Below, piece after piece: positions 27,464-36,019 of a stretch of 63,828 bases of DNA. How positions within the stretch are numbered: the stretch's first letter is position 1; every line of letters begins with the position of its first letter. The DNA is taken from NCBI GenBank assembly GCA_021793515.1, contig JAJYSP010000015.1:1-63828 (forward strand), in the 5' to 3' direction. Source of the stretch: Actinomycetes bacterium. GTDB taxonomy: Bacteria > Actinomycetota > Acidimicrobiia > Acidimicrobiales > RAAP-2. The notes beneath the pieces are model-generated. The model did no database searches. It was not told where the DNA came from and was given only the letters and a program-made list of their open reading frames with translations. A program made the translations under genes and the position numbers.

Positions 27464-29089
27464 CTACCGGCGTGCGGGTAGCGGCAGGGGCGTCGCCTCG
27501 CGCAACGCCTCACCGGCGTGGTAGCTCGATCGGGTGAGCGGTGAGGACTGCACGTGGTTAAGACCCAAACGACGACCACGTTGGGCCAAGTCATCGAACT
27601 CGGCCGGTTCCCACCACCGCGCCACCGGCACGTGGTCCGCCGTGGGACGGACGTACTGACCGATCGTCGCGATCGAGACCCCGACCGCCGCCAGGTCCGC
27701 GAGCGTCTCTTCGACTTCGTCGACGGTCTCGCCGAGGCCGACCATCATGCCCGACTTGGTGGTCAGACCCTGGGCGCCGGCGCGGGCGAGCACCGTTAGC
27801 GATCGCAAGTACCCCGCACTCGGGCGCACGGCCCGTTGGAGTCGTGCCACCGTCTCGATGTTGTGGTTGACCACGTCGGGGCGCACGTCGAGGATCAGTT
27901 CCAGGCTCGCTATGTCACCCTTCAGGTCGCTGATCAACACCTCGACCGCCGTCTCGGGCGAACGTTCACGGATCGCGGTGACGGTAGCGGCGATAGCGCC
28001 CGCGCCACCGTCGGCCAGGTCGTCTCGGGCGACGCACGTGATCACCGCGTGGTGCAGCCCGAGTCGCACCACGGCCTCGGCGACCCGATCGGGCTCGGTC
28101 GGGTCCAGCGGTAGCGGCTTACGGGTGTCAATGAGGCAGAAGCCGCACGCCCTGGTACATCGCTCCCCGTTCACCATGAACGTTGCGGTACCCGACGCCC
28201 AACACTCGTAGATGTTCGGACAACCCGCCTCTTCACAGACGGTCACGAGGCGTAGGTCATCGGTCAACTTGCGAAGCGACTGGTACTCGGTGCCCATATG
28301 TGCCTCAATACGCAGCCACGAGGGTTTGCGCGAGCGCAGTTCGACACCGGCGTCGGGGTCCACACCGGCCTTGCGGAGCCGACGAAGCAAGGGTCGTTCG
28401 GACGTCGAGGTCGCGCCGCTGCGGTCGACCGCGGCGACCGAGCCCGGACCTCCGAGCGCCGAATCGAGCGTCGCGCCCAGGAACTCCTCGACGTCAGCGA
28501 ATGACGCGTCGAGCCCGAGCGAGCGCATCGAGCCGACGGGCTTGTCGGGGATGCCGCACGGCACGATCGCGTCGAACGCCTTCAGGTCGACGTCGACGTT
28601 GAGAGCGACACCGTGAAGGGTCCGACGGTGACCCGTGCGATTCCGTTCCGTACGCACGCCTACGGCCGCGATCTTGATCGGTCGCTCGTCCAATCTGGCC
28701 CAGACCCCTGGATAGCCCTCGAGTCGTCCGACCCGGCCGAGTTTGCCCTCGGGGTCGAAGTGCACGACGGTGGCGATCACGGCGTCCTCCAAGCGGCCGA
28801 CATGCTCGCGGCCCGCCCCCGGGGCGTCGTCCACGGTGACAATGGCCCACGCCACCACTTGGCCGGGTCCGTGGTACGTCACGTCGCCACCTCGATCAGC
28901 TTCGACGACATCCGCGTCGAGGCTCGACGGCGGGACGAGGAAGTGCTCGGGAACGGCGCGGATCCCCAACGTGTACGTCGGAGGGTGTTCCATCACAAGG
29001 ACGTAGTCATCTGGCGCCTCCATCAACGCCCGCTGCAGGTCGTTCGCCTCACGGAAGGTCACCCGTCCGACGTGGCGGCGGCGCAGCAT
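27464..29089 (-). CDS. Fused LipB-LipA: octanoyltransferase and lipoyl synthase
   Basis: One 541-residue frame encodes both lipoate assembly enzymes. Residues 1 to about 215 are LipB: the RGGDVTYHGPGQ motif, catalytic Lys139 (PIKIAAVG) and Cys178 (IVPCGI). Residues from about 235 are LipA: auxiliary 4Fe-4S Cys285/290/296, radical-SAM Cys311/315/318 (CTRACGFC) and the C-terminal RSSY at 520-523. Every key residue is kept, so both halves should work: octanoyl transfer from ACP, then insertion of two sulfurs. The ATG follows the E2 stop directly, in an lpd-E2-lipBA operon. The two enzymes are normally separate proteins. Confidence 0.93.
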   Translation of the reverse strand: MLRRRHVGRVTFREANDLQRALMEAPDDYVLVMEHPPTYTLGIRAVPEHFLVPPSSLDADVVEADRGGDVTYHGPGQVVAWAIVTVDDAPGAGREHVGRLEDAVIATVVHFDPEGKLGRVGRLEGYPGVWARLDERPIKIAAVGVRTERNRTGHRRTLHGVALNVDVDLKAFDAIVPCGIPDKPVGSMRSLGLDASFADVEEFLGATLDSALGGPGSVAAVDRSGATSTSERPLLRRLRKAGVDPDAGVELRSRKPSWLRIEAHMGTEYQSLRKLTDDLRLVTVCEEAGCPNIYECWASGTATFMVNGERCTRACGFCLIDTRKPLPLDPTEPDRVAEAVVRLGLHHAVITCVARDDLADGGAGAIAATVTAIRERSPETAVEVLISDLKGDIASLELILDVRPDVVNHNIETVARLQRAVRPSAGYLRSLTVLARAGAQGLTTKSGMMVGLGETVDEVEETLADLAAVGVSIATIGQYVRPTADHVPVARWWEPAEFDDLAQRGRRLGLNHVQSSPLTRSSYHAGEALREATPLPLPARR

Positions 29090-30292
29090 CTAGTGCTCGC
29101 TGTCTAGGTCGAATCCAGCGAGCAGCTCGGCCACCCGTTCGAGGTACGCGGTCGCCGTGAACGGCTCACAGACCCGGTGGTCGAAAGACAGACCGATCAC
29201 CACGCGACGACCGACACCCACAGATGTGCCGTCCTCGAGAACGACCGGCACCCGACGCACCGCGCCCATGGAGAGCACCGCTACCTCGGGTTGGATGATG
29301 ATCGGATTGGTCCAGAGCGAATTCGGGCCCGTCGGACCGACGAGCGTGAAGGTCCCACCCATGAGGTCATCGGTCGTGAGCTGGCGCGTCGTGACGCGCT
29401 CGAAGAGCTCGTGCACTCGTCGCGCGAGTGCCCGCAGCGTGAGTCCAGCCGCAGCGTGCACGACCGGCACGAGCATGCCGTCGCGCAGGACCTCGCGCAT
29501 GAACCCCAGGTTCACCGTCCGGTGCACGACCAACTCGTCACCGGCGAACGTCGCGTTCAAGAACTCGAACTCGCCCAGCGCCCGAACGGCCGCCAGTCCC
29601 ATGACCATCTGGTCGGTTATCTCGACGCCGTCTCGCGTGCGCCGCCCGATCGCGTCCAGCTGGTCGAAGATCGACGCGTCAGCCTCGATCGCGACGAAGC
29701 CGTGCGGGGTGCTCTGCGTGGACAAGGTCATGTGCTGGCCCATCCGGCGAAGACCATTGGACAGCGGTACGACGACCTCGTCGGTTGGACCGTTCGCGAC
29801 CGCACGTTCCGCGTCGCGACGCGTGATCGCTCCTCCGGGACCCGATCCACGCACCGTCGCCGGCTCAACGCCGCCGTCGGCTAGAATCCGGCGCACGACT
29901 GGTGACATCACGACACCCGCCACGCTCGGCGCACCGGTAGTGGCGGCGTTCTCGACGACGGCCTTCGCGGGCGCGGGCGTTGCCGCCGGCGCACTCGGGG
30001 TCGCCACGGTGGCACTCGGCTCGGGTGCCGGCGATGGCGCCACCGAACCGGGGGCGGCGTTCTCATCGATCACGGCGACTCGCGATCCGGTCTCGACGGT
30101 GTCGCCCTCAGCGGCCAGGATCTCAGTCAAGACCCCCGCCGCCGGCGACGGCATCTCCGAGTCGACCTTGTCGGTCGAAACCTCGAAGAGTGGCTCATCG
30201 CGCGCGACCGAGTCGCCGACCTTCTTGAACCACCGAGTGATAATTCCTTCGGTCACCGACTCGCCCAGTGACGGCAGCGTGACATCAGCCAA
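29090..30292 (-). CDS. 2-oxoacid dehydrogenase E2 acyltransferase
   Basis: E2 core of a 2-oxoacid dehydrogenase complex, 400 residues. It has one lipoyl domain (Lys42 in STDKVDSE), an Ala/Pro-rich linker, a peripheral subunit-binding domain (MSPVVRRILADGG, about 128-163) and the catalytic domain. The active-site motif, normally HxxxDG, reads His372-R-V-C-E-P: the His stays but Asp-Gly has become Glu-Pro. Whether this is a pyruvate, oxoglutarate or branched-chain E2 cannot be told, since no E1 is nearby. It overlaps the lpd stop by 8 nt and abuts lipBA, which would lipoylate it. Confidence 0.9.
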   Translation of the reverse strand: MADVTLPSLGESVTEGIITRWFKKVGDSVARDEPLFEVSTDKVDSEMPSPAAGVLTEILAAEGDTVETGSRVAVIDENAAPGSVAPSPAPEPSATVATPSAPAATPAPAKAVVENAATTGAPSVAGVVMSPVVRRILADGGVEPATVRGSGPGGAITRRDAERAVANGPTDEVVVPLSNGLRRMGQHMTLSTQSTPHGFVAIEADASIFDQLDAIGRRTRDGVEITDQMVMGLAAVRALGEFEFLNATFAGDELVVHRTVNLGFMREVLRDGMLVPVVHAAAGLTLRALARRVHELFERVTTRQLTTDDLMGGTFTLVGPTGPNSLWTNPIIIQPEVAVLSMGAVRRVPVVLEDGTSVGVGRRVVIGLSFDHRVCEPFTATAYLERVAELLAGFDLDSEH

Positions 30293-31700
30293 CGTGGAGC
30301 CCCCTCCCCGATAGCGCCAACAGCGTTTCGCCGAACGTCTCCGACAGTGACGGGTGCGGCTGGATGAGCGCGGCGGCCTCCTCGGCCGTGGCCTCCCAGT
30401 TCACGGCGTAGTAGCCGGCGCCCAACTGCTCGGTCACCCAGGGTCCCGCCATGTGCACACCGAGAATCTGGCCCGCCGTTCCGTCAGCGCGCTTCTCCGC
30501 GATGATCTTGACGACCCCTTCGGTCTCGCCGATGATCTGGGCGCGACTGTTGCCACCGAACGGGTCCTTCTTCACCACTACGTCATAGCCCCGCTCCTTC
30601 GCGGCGGCCTCGGTGAGCCCGACGAAGGCGACTTCGGGATTGGAGTAGATCGCCCACGGCACGCGGTCGTAGTCGACCGGCACCACAGGCTCACCCAGAA
30701 TGGTCTTGATCGCCACGATCGCTTCGGCAAAACCGACGTGCGCGAGTTGCGGGGTGTTGGCGACGATGTCGCCGATGGCGTAGACGTTGGGGTTCGCGGT
30801 GCGCATCGAGGAGTTCGCGACGATGAAACCGCGCTCGTTCACCTCGACGCCGGTTCCGTCGCCGAGCAGGCCCTCACTGCGCGGGCGTCGCCCGACGGCG
30901 AGCACCACGACGTCCACGACGACGTCCTCGCCACCCTCGACGTGGACGGCGGTCGAACCCTTCTTTGGCGTGTGGCCAGTCACGTTCACTCCGGCGCGCA
31001 CGTCGATCCCGCGCTTCTTGAAAGAACGCTGCACCACGCTCACGACTTCGCTGTCGCAGCCCGCGAGGATCGTGGGCAGTCCCTCGAGGATCGTGACCGA
31101 CGCACCCATGTCGGACAGCATCGACGCGAACTCACAGCCGATCGCCCCACCGCCGATCACGGCGGCGCTCGACGGCAGCGTGTCGAGATCGAGGAATTCA
31201 TCAGAGGTCAACACGATCGTGCCGTCGACGTCGAAACCGGGCAGGGTTCGCGGCACCGAACCGGCGGCGAGGATCACGTTGGTCCCCTTCGCCTCTACGC
31301 CCGCGTCGGCCCCGTCCACGATACGTACGACCTGATCGGCGTCGAGGCGCGCCGTTCCCTCGAAGATGGTGACCTTGCGGCCCTTGAGCAGGCCCGAGAG
31401 CCCCTTGTGCAACTTGTCGACGACGTCGTTCTTGCGCGCCTGGCTGACTGAGAAGTCCACCGACACCTCGCCGGTACCAATGCCGAAGGCACTCGCGTGC
31501 TCGATGGTGCGACGGACGTGGGCCGTCTCGAGGAACTCCTTGGCCGGCACGCAGCCGCGGTGCAGGCAGGTGCCGCCCACTTTGTCGCGTTCGATCAGTG
31601 CGACGTTGAGCCCCGCCGCAGCTCCGTACAGCGCGGCGGCGTAGCCGCCGGGGCCACCCCCGATGATCACAACGTCAAACTGCTGGACCTCGTTTGCCAC
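30285..31700 (-). CDS. lpdA: Dihydrolipoyl dehydrogenase (E3)
   Basis: E3 reoxidises the dihydrolipoyl group of the E2, with FAD and NAD. The 471-residue protein has the FAD motif IIGGGPGGYAAALYGAAAG, the redox disulfide Cys45/Cys50 in GGTCLHRGC, the NAD motif VIGGGAIGCEFASML, YAIGDI and the C-terminal catalytic HPSLSET. GTG start with GAAGGGAA upstream. It is the first gene of the lpd-E2-lipBA operon; the 81-bp gap to rnhA should hold its promoter. Confidence 0.96.
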   Translation of the reverse strand: MANEVQQFDVVIIGGGPGGYAAALYGAAAGLNVALIERDKVGGTCLHRGCVPAKEFLETAHVRRTIEHASAFGIGTGEVSVDFSVSQARKNDVVDKLHKGLSGLLKGRKVTIFEGTARLDADQVVRIVDGADAGVEAKGTNVILAAGSVPRTLPGFDVDGTIVLTSDEFLDLDTLPSSAAVIGGGAIGCEFASMLSDMGASVTILEGLPTILAGCDSEVVSVVQRSFKKRGIDVRAGVNVTGHTPKKGSTAVHVEGGEDVVVDVVVLAVGRRPRSEGLLGDGTGVEVNERGFIVANSSMRTANPNVYAIGDIVANTPQLAHVGFAEAIVAIKTILGEPVVPVDYDRVPWAIYSNPEVAFVGLTEAAAKERGYDVVVKKDPFGGNSRAQIIGETEGVVKIIAEKRADGTAGQILGVHMAGPWVTEQLGAGYYAVNWEATAEEAAALIQPHPSLSETFGETLLALSGRGLHVG

Positions 31701-31781
31701 GGCGGATTCCCTTCGTCAATTTCGTCACTGAGACCTACGAAATCCTAATGTTTTTGGCGCCGTGGCCGACACCCCTGGGTG

Positions 31782-32219
31782 TTAGCGCTGTTGACCCTGC
31801 TGACGGTCGGCCGCCGCCGTGGCGAGTTCGTCCACGAACTCGTTCATCGGATCACCGGCGTGGCCCTTCACCCAGGTGAAAGTGACCGTGCGCCCACCGC
31901 GCAATACGAGGTCGAACAAGGGCTCCCAGATGTCCCGATTGGCGACGGGTTGGCCCTGGGAGTTCTTCCACCCCCGCCGCAACCACCCGACGTACCAGTG
32001 GTCGTTGAAGCACTTGACCACGTAGGTGGAGTCGCTCACGATCTCGACGTCGCCGTCGGGGTTGGCCCGTAGCGCCTCGAGGACGGCGCGCAACTCCATC
32101 CGCTGGTTCGTCGTACGCGCCTCGGCGCCGCTCGCGTACCCGTCAACACCACGCGCCCAGGCCCAGCCCCCCGGTCCGGGGTTCCCGCGACAGGCGCCGT
32201 CAGTATGGATCCGCGTCAC
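31782..32219 (-). CDS. rnhA: Ribonuclease HI
   Basis: RNase HI removes RNA from RNA-DNA hybrids. The 145-residue protein has all four acidic catalytic positions: Asp in IHTDGAC, Glu in RMELRA, Asp in VSDSTYV and Asp in the NEFVDELA segment. GTG 32219 is chosen because it overlaps the upstream stop (GTGA), the coupling pattern used throughout this window; a few more codons upstream are possible. Second gene after the Rrf2 regulator. Confidence 0.94.
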   Translation of the reverse strand: MTRIHTDGACRGNPGPGGWAWARGVDGYASGAEARTTNQRMELRAVLEALRANPDGDVEIVSDSTYVVKCFNDHWYVGWLRRGWKNSQGQPVANRDIWEPLFDLVLRGGRTVTFTWVKGHAGDPMNEFVDELATAAADRQQGQQR

Positions 32220-32674
32220 AGTTGGCGCGTGATCCACGCGTCCGGGTCCGAGGTGAAGCGCGTCACCGAGACCGGCAGGTCGCCACGCAGCACCTGGCCC
32301 AACGTGACGTGCTCGAGCACCTCGCGCAGCGCCGCTCGCACCGCGACCCAGACGTCGCGCAGATGCGTCGCGTCGCCACCGTAGTTGAGGGTTTCGGGAC
32401 GCATCCCACGCACGCCCGCCATCGGCCCGCTGACGACACGCAGGATGTCAGCGATCATGATCGTGTCGGGGTCGTGGGCGAGCTTGAACCCGCCTTCGGG
32501 GCCACGCTGGCTCGTGACGAGACCGCCGCGGCGCAGATCAGAGAGGATCGCACCGAGGAACTTCGCCGGTAGTTGCTGTTCGGCGGCCAAGTGTTCGGCA
32601 CTCACCGACGTGTTGCTGGCCGCCAGGGTGAGTAGCGCCCGAATGGCGTACTCGGCCTTCGCGGGGATCTGCAT
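32216..32674 (-). CDS. Rrf2-family transcriptional regulator without cysteines
   Basis: A 152-residue Rrf2 protein with the winged-helix DNA-binding domain (AKAEYAIRALLTLA, LPAKFLGAILSDLRRGGLV, RGPEGGFKLA). IscR, NsrR and RsrR of this family bind an Fe-S cluster through three cysteines; this protein has no cysteine at all, so it must sense something else or act without a cluster. It is coupled to rnhA by GTGA. The suf genes begin about 3.3 kb away, but nothing in the sequence links it to them. Confidence 0.87.
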   Translation of the reverse strand: MQIPAKAEYAIRALLTLAASNTSVSAEHLAAEQQLPAKFLGAILSDLRRGGLVTSQRGPEGGFKLAHDPDTIMIADILRVVSGPMAGVRGMRPETLNYGGDATHLRDVWVAVRAALREVLEHVTLGQVLRGDLPVSVTRFTSDPDAWITRQL

Positions 32675-32769
32675 AGGTCCATTCTGCCCGAGTCGGCGGT
32701 CCCGACCGCGTGATGGATGTCCGGCGCCACTTCGTCACGCGATGGACGCTTCGACGACTGACTTAAAGT

Positions 32770-33408
32770 GTGCCGATGTACCAACTCGACCAGCGCCGCC
32801 TGTACCTGTGCGTCGGCCACCGCGACGATCTCACGGACTTCCTGCCGGCGGTCCTGCGCGGGGGTGTGGACGTCGTGCAACTGCGTGAGAAGGACCTCGG
32901 CGATGAGCAGCGGCGAGTCTCGGGTGTGTTGATGGCCGCCATTTGTCGAGACTTCGGCGTCCCGTTCATCATGAACGACTCGCCGTACCTCGCCGCCGAG
33001 GTAGCGGCCGACGGCGTCCACGTGGGTCAAGACGACGTCAGTGTGGCCGTCTGTCGCGACGTGATGGGTCCCGACGCCATCGTCGGTCTCTCCACGCACG
33101 ATCCCGAGGAGTTCGCACGTGCACTCGAACAGCCCACGACCTACCGCAGCGCTGGGCCGATCGTGGCGACGCCGACCAAGCCCGGCCGATCGGGCACGGG
33201 CGTCGACTACGCCGTCGACTGCACAAAACGAAGTGACCAACCGGTGTTCGTAACCGGCGCAGTGACCGCCGACAACGTCGGGTCCCTCGTGGAAGCCGGA
33301 CTACGCCACTTCGTGGTGGTGCGCGCGCTGACCACGGCCCCGGACCCCTACGCCGCCGCGGTCTCGATCCGCCGCGCCCTGGACGAGGCGCTCGCCAGCG
33401 TCGCCTAG
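32770..33408 (+). CDS. thiE: Thiamine-phosphate synthase
   Basis: ThiE joins the pyrimidine and thiazole halves of thiamine. The TIM-barrel protein of about 212 residues has the pyrophosphate/pyrimidine site motifs VDVVQLREKD, MNDSPYLAAEVAADGVHVGQDD, and the glycine loop near TPTKPGRSGTG. Start is GTG 32770 or ATG two codons on. No TPP riboswitch is visible in the 95-bp leader. The last bases overlap the convergent hydrolase gene. Other thi genes are not in the window. Confidence 0.92.
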   Translation: MPMYQLDQRRLYLCVGHRDDLTDFLPAVLRGGVDVVQLREKDLGDEQRRVSGVLMAAICRDFGVPFIMNDSPYLAAEVAADGVHVGQDDVSVAVCRDVMGPDAIVGLSTHDPEEFARALEQPTTYRSAGPIVATPTKPGRSGTGVDYAVDCTKRSDQPVFVTGAVTADNVGSLVEAGLRHFVVVRALTTAPDPYAAAVSIRRALDEALASVA

Positions 33409-34151
33409 CGGTGCCGGTCGAGCCAGCCGAGAAGCGTGGCCACCATTCGAGGGTCCGCGCGAAGTTGGTGACCGGCCCCTTGGATCAGGCGCAGTTCGGC
33501 TCGGCCCTCGGCCGCGCTGAGTAGGTCTCGCGCGTCGCTCGAGGGCACCTCGAGGTCGTCCGTGCCGTGACCGATCAAGAGACGCCGCGGCGGAATCGTG
33601 GCCACCGCCCCGAGTGGGTCGACCGCCAGCACGTCGGCGCGTAACTCGTCGGGTGCGAGTAGGTCCTTCTCGTCACCCACCACGCCCGCCCCGATAATCC
33701 ACTGGCGAAAGGGGACCGCCGGACCGCACCAGGTATCCAGGTGCGCCGGTGCGGCGAAGGTGGCGACCCCGCGAACCCGTTCGTCGTCGGCCGTCACCGC
33801 GAGCGCGAGCGCACCCCCGAACCCGAATCCCGCGAGGGAGATCCGACCGCCCTCTTGGTCGATCCGCGCAATGATGGCGCCGAGGTCACGGCGCCACTGG
33901 CTGGCCGAGAACGTGCCCGTACTCCCACCGACACCCGACAACGTCCCGGTCGCCACCGTCCAACCCGACTCGCTCGCCAGATGTTCGGCGAGCTCAGGGA
34001 GCAGACCGGCCGCCTGGCGCCCCATGCCCGTCGCGCGCGGAAGCCCGTGTACGAGCACGAGCACGTGACCGGTTGCGGGACGGGCGCCCGAGGACGCGAT
34101 ACGCAGATCGAGGACCGACGTACCACTAGCGAGCTGTTCGTGAACGAGCAC
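33405..34151 (-). CDS. Alpha/beta hydrolase-fold protein lacking the nucleophilic serine
   Basis: The 248-residue protein has the alpha/beta hydrolase layout: oxyanion HGLPRATG, a nucleophile elbow, a charge-relay Asp near GHGTDDLEV (198-199) and His228 (GAGHQL). The elbow, normally GxSxG, reads G-F-G-F-G at 108-112, so Gly110 stands where Ser should be. It is therefore probably not a serine hydrolase. GTG start 6 bases after the acyl-CoA dehydrogenase stop, so the two share an operon. Substrate unknown. Confidence 0.75.
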   Translation of the reverse strand: MLVHEQLASGTSVLDLRIASSGARPATGHVLVLVHGLPRATGMGRQAAGLLPELAEHLASESGWTVATGTLSGVGGSTGTFSASQWRRDLGAIIARIDQEGGRISLAGFGFGGALALAVTADDERVRGVATFAAPAHLDTWCGPAVPFRQWIIGAGVVGDEKDLLAPDELRADVLAVDPLGAVATIPPRRLLIGHGTDDLEVPSSDARDLLSAAEGRAELRLIQGAGHQLRADPRMVATLLGWLDRHR

Positions 34152-34157
34152 GCGGCC

Positions 34158-35273
34158 TTAGATGCCCAGTCGGTTGGCGAGTAACTCGCGGTGGTACGCC
34201 GGATCGCCAAGGAACAACTCGGAACTCTTGGCCCGCTTGAAGTACAGGTGCGCGTGGTGTTCCCAGGTGAACCCGATACCACCGTGGATCTGGATGTTCT
34301 CGGCGGCGCAGTGGAAGTACGCCTCGGAGCAGAACGACTTGGCGAGGCTCGCCGCAATTGGTAGTTCGTCATTGCGCTCTTGAGCGGCCCACGCGGCGTA
34401 GTAGGCGGCCGACTTTGCCGACTCCACATCGAGCAGCATGTCGGCGCACTTGTGCTTGATCGCTTGGAACGACCCGATGGGCCGACCGAACTGGACGCGG
34501 TTCTTCGCGTATTCGACCGCGTTGTTGAGCACGCGTTGCGCGCCGCCAACCTGCTCGGCGGCCAGGGCGGCCACGGCGATCTGGACCGTCGTCTCGAGCC
34601 CGGCCAGCGCGCCGCCGTTCGAGCCCACCAGTCGCGCCGGGGTGTCGACGTAGACGATGCGACTCTGCTTGCGGGTCTGGTCCATGGTCGGTAGTGACGT
34701 GCGCTCGACCCCCGAAGCGTTCGCCTCCACGGCGAACAACGAAAGTCCGGCGTCGGTCATCGCCGGCACGAAGATCACCGAAGCAGTCTGGCCGTCGGTC
34801 ACGTAGTTGCTTACCCCGTTGACGACCCAGGCCCCACTCGCCTCGCGCGCGGTAACCGACGTCGTGGCGAGATCCCACTGTCCGTCGTCGTCCGTGAGTG
34901 CCACGGTGGCGATCGTGTCCCCCGACGCGATACCGGGTAGGTAGGTGGCCCGGTCCTCGTCAGTGCCGACGAGTAACACGGCGTTGGCCGCCAACGCCAC
35001 CGTTGAGAAGTACGGCGAACACAGGAGTGCCGCCCCCATCTCCTCGAACACCACGTACAGCTCCACGGGGCCGAAGCCTTGGCCACCGAACTCTTCGGGG
35101 ATGCCCAGCCCCTGCAGGGCGAGCTCGTCGGCCATCTGGCGCCACACGGCCGGGTCGAATCCCTCGTCGGTAGCCATGAGCCGACGAACCTCGGTCTCGG
35201 GCGACTTCTCGTCCAAGAACCGTCGCACCATCTTGCGAAGCTCCTCCTGCTCCTCTGAAAAGCCGAAGTTCAT
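34158..35273 (-). CDS. Acyl-CoA dehydrogenase
   Basis: FAD enzyme of 371 residues that makes an alpha,beta-double bond in an acyl-CoA. It starts at ATG 35273 (MNFGFSEEQEELRKMV), after GAGG; a longer frame upstream overlaps the divergent MBL gene. It has PEEFGGQG, GFTWEHHAHLYFKRAK near the C-terminus and RVQFGRPIGSFQAIKHK. The usual catalytic Glu position near the C-terminus is not obvious, as in steroid-degradation FadE subunits; that subfamily often works as heteromers. Substrate unknown. Confidence 0.88.
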   Translation of the reverse strand: MNFGFSEEQEELRKMVRRFLDEKSPETEVRRLMATDEGFDPAVWRQMADELALQGLGIPEEFGGQGFGPVELYVVFEEMGAALLCSPYFSTVALAANAVLLVGTDEDRATYLPGIASGDTIATVALTDDDGQWDLATTSVTAREASGAWVVNGVSNYVTDGQTASVIFVPAMTDAGLSLFAVEANASGVERTSLPTMDQTRKQSRIVYVDTPARLVGSNGGALAGLETTVQIAVAALAAEQVGGAQRVLNNAVEYAKNRVQFGRPIGSFQAIKHKCADMLLDVESAKSAAYYAAWAAQERNDELPIAASLAKSFCSEAYFHCAAENIQIHGGIGFTWEHHAHLYFKRAKSSELFLGDPAYHRELLANRLGI

Positions 35274-35363
35274 CGTCACCCTCGATTCCCGTCGGCTCGT
35301 GAGCCGTCGCACTTGCGAGGATAGCGAAATCCATCCGCCCACGTCGCGTGGCATCCTGAAGGT

Positions 35364-35981
35364 ATGGACGAATCGACGGTCATCTGGAGTGGCGCCGACC
35401 TGGAGGTCCACCGGGTCGTGGTCGGACCACTCGCCAACAACGTCTACGTCCTGCGGTGTCGCCGCTCGGCGCTAGCGGTGTTAATAGACGCCGCCGACGA
35501 GTCCGAGCGGCTCGTGCGCCTGGCGGACGCGCTCGGCGTGGTCACCGTGCTCGAGACCCACGGACACCACGACCACGTGGGCGCGATCCCCGCGTTGCGC
35601 GCGTCAGGTCGCCTCGTCTGGGGTCACCCCGAGGACGTCGCGCTATTCCCCGCCCTTGACCGGCACCTCGCGCACGACCAGGTGATCGAGGTGGGCGAGT
35701 TGCGCGTGCGGGTCATCCACACCCCGGGGCACACACCGGGCTCCACCTGTTTCTTCGTCGAGGGGAGCCCCGTGCTCTTCAGCGGCGACACTCTGTTTCC
35801 CGGTGGACCTGGTGCCACCGCCTACGAGGGCGGCGACTTCCCCACGATCATCGTCTCGATCGACCAACAACTGTTCCATCGCTTCAGCGACGACGTGCTC
35901 GTCCTGCCCGGTCACGGTGCCCCCACGACCATCGGCGCCGAACGTTCGCACCTCGACGACTGGATCGCACGGGGCTGGTGA
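35364..35981 (+). CDS. Metallo-beta-lactamase-fold hydrolase (glyoxalase II-like)
   Basis: A 205-residue MBL protein with the binuclear metal motifs THGHHDHVG (about 64-72), HTPGHTPGS (about 114), FSGDTLFP and LPGHG. Length and pattern fit small glyoxalase II-like thioesterases or similar hydrolases. Start ATG 35364, 90 bp from the divergent acyl-CoA dehydrogenase. It lies 38 bp ahead of sufC and could be transcribed with it; no functional tie to Fe-S assembly is evident. Confidence 0.85.
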   Translation: MDESTVIWSGADLEVHRVVVGPLANNVYVLRCRRSALAVLIDAADESERLVRLADALGVVTVLETHGHHDHVGAIPALRASGRLVWGHPEDVALFPALDRHLAHDQVIEVGELRVRVIHTPGHTPGSTCFFVEGSPVLFSGDTLFPGGPGATAYEGGDFPTIIVSIDQQLFHRFSDDVLVLPGHGAPTTIGAERSHLDDWIARGW

Positions 35982-36019
35982 CCGGCTGAAAATCCGGGCG
36001 CGAACGATAGGCTCGCCAT

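Noticed and set aside
32675-32769. TPP riboswitch before thiE
   Set aside because: The short leader lacks the conserved CUGAGA core and paired helices.
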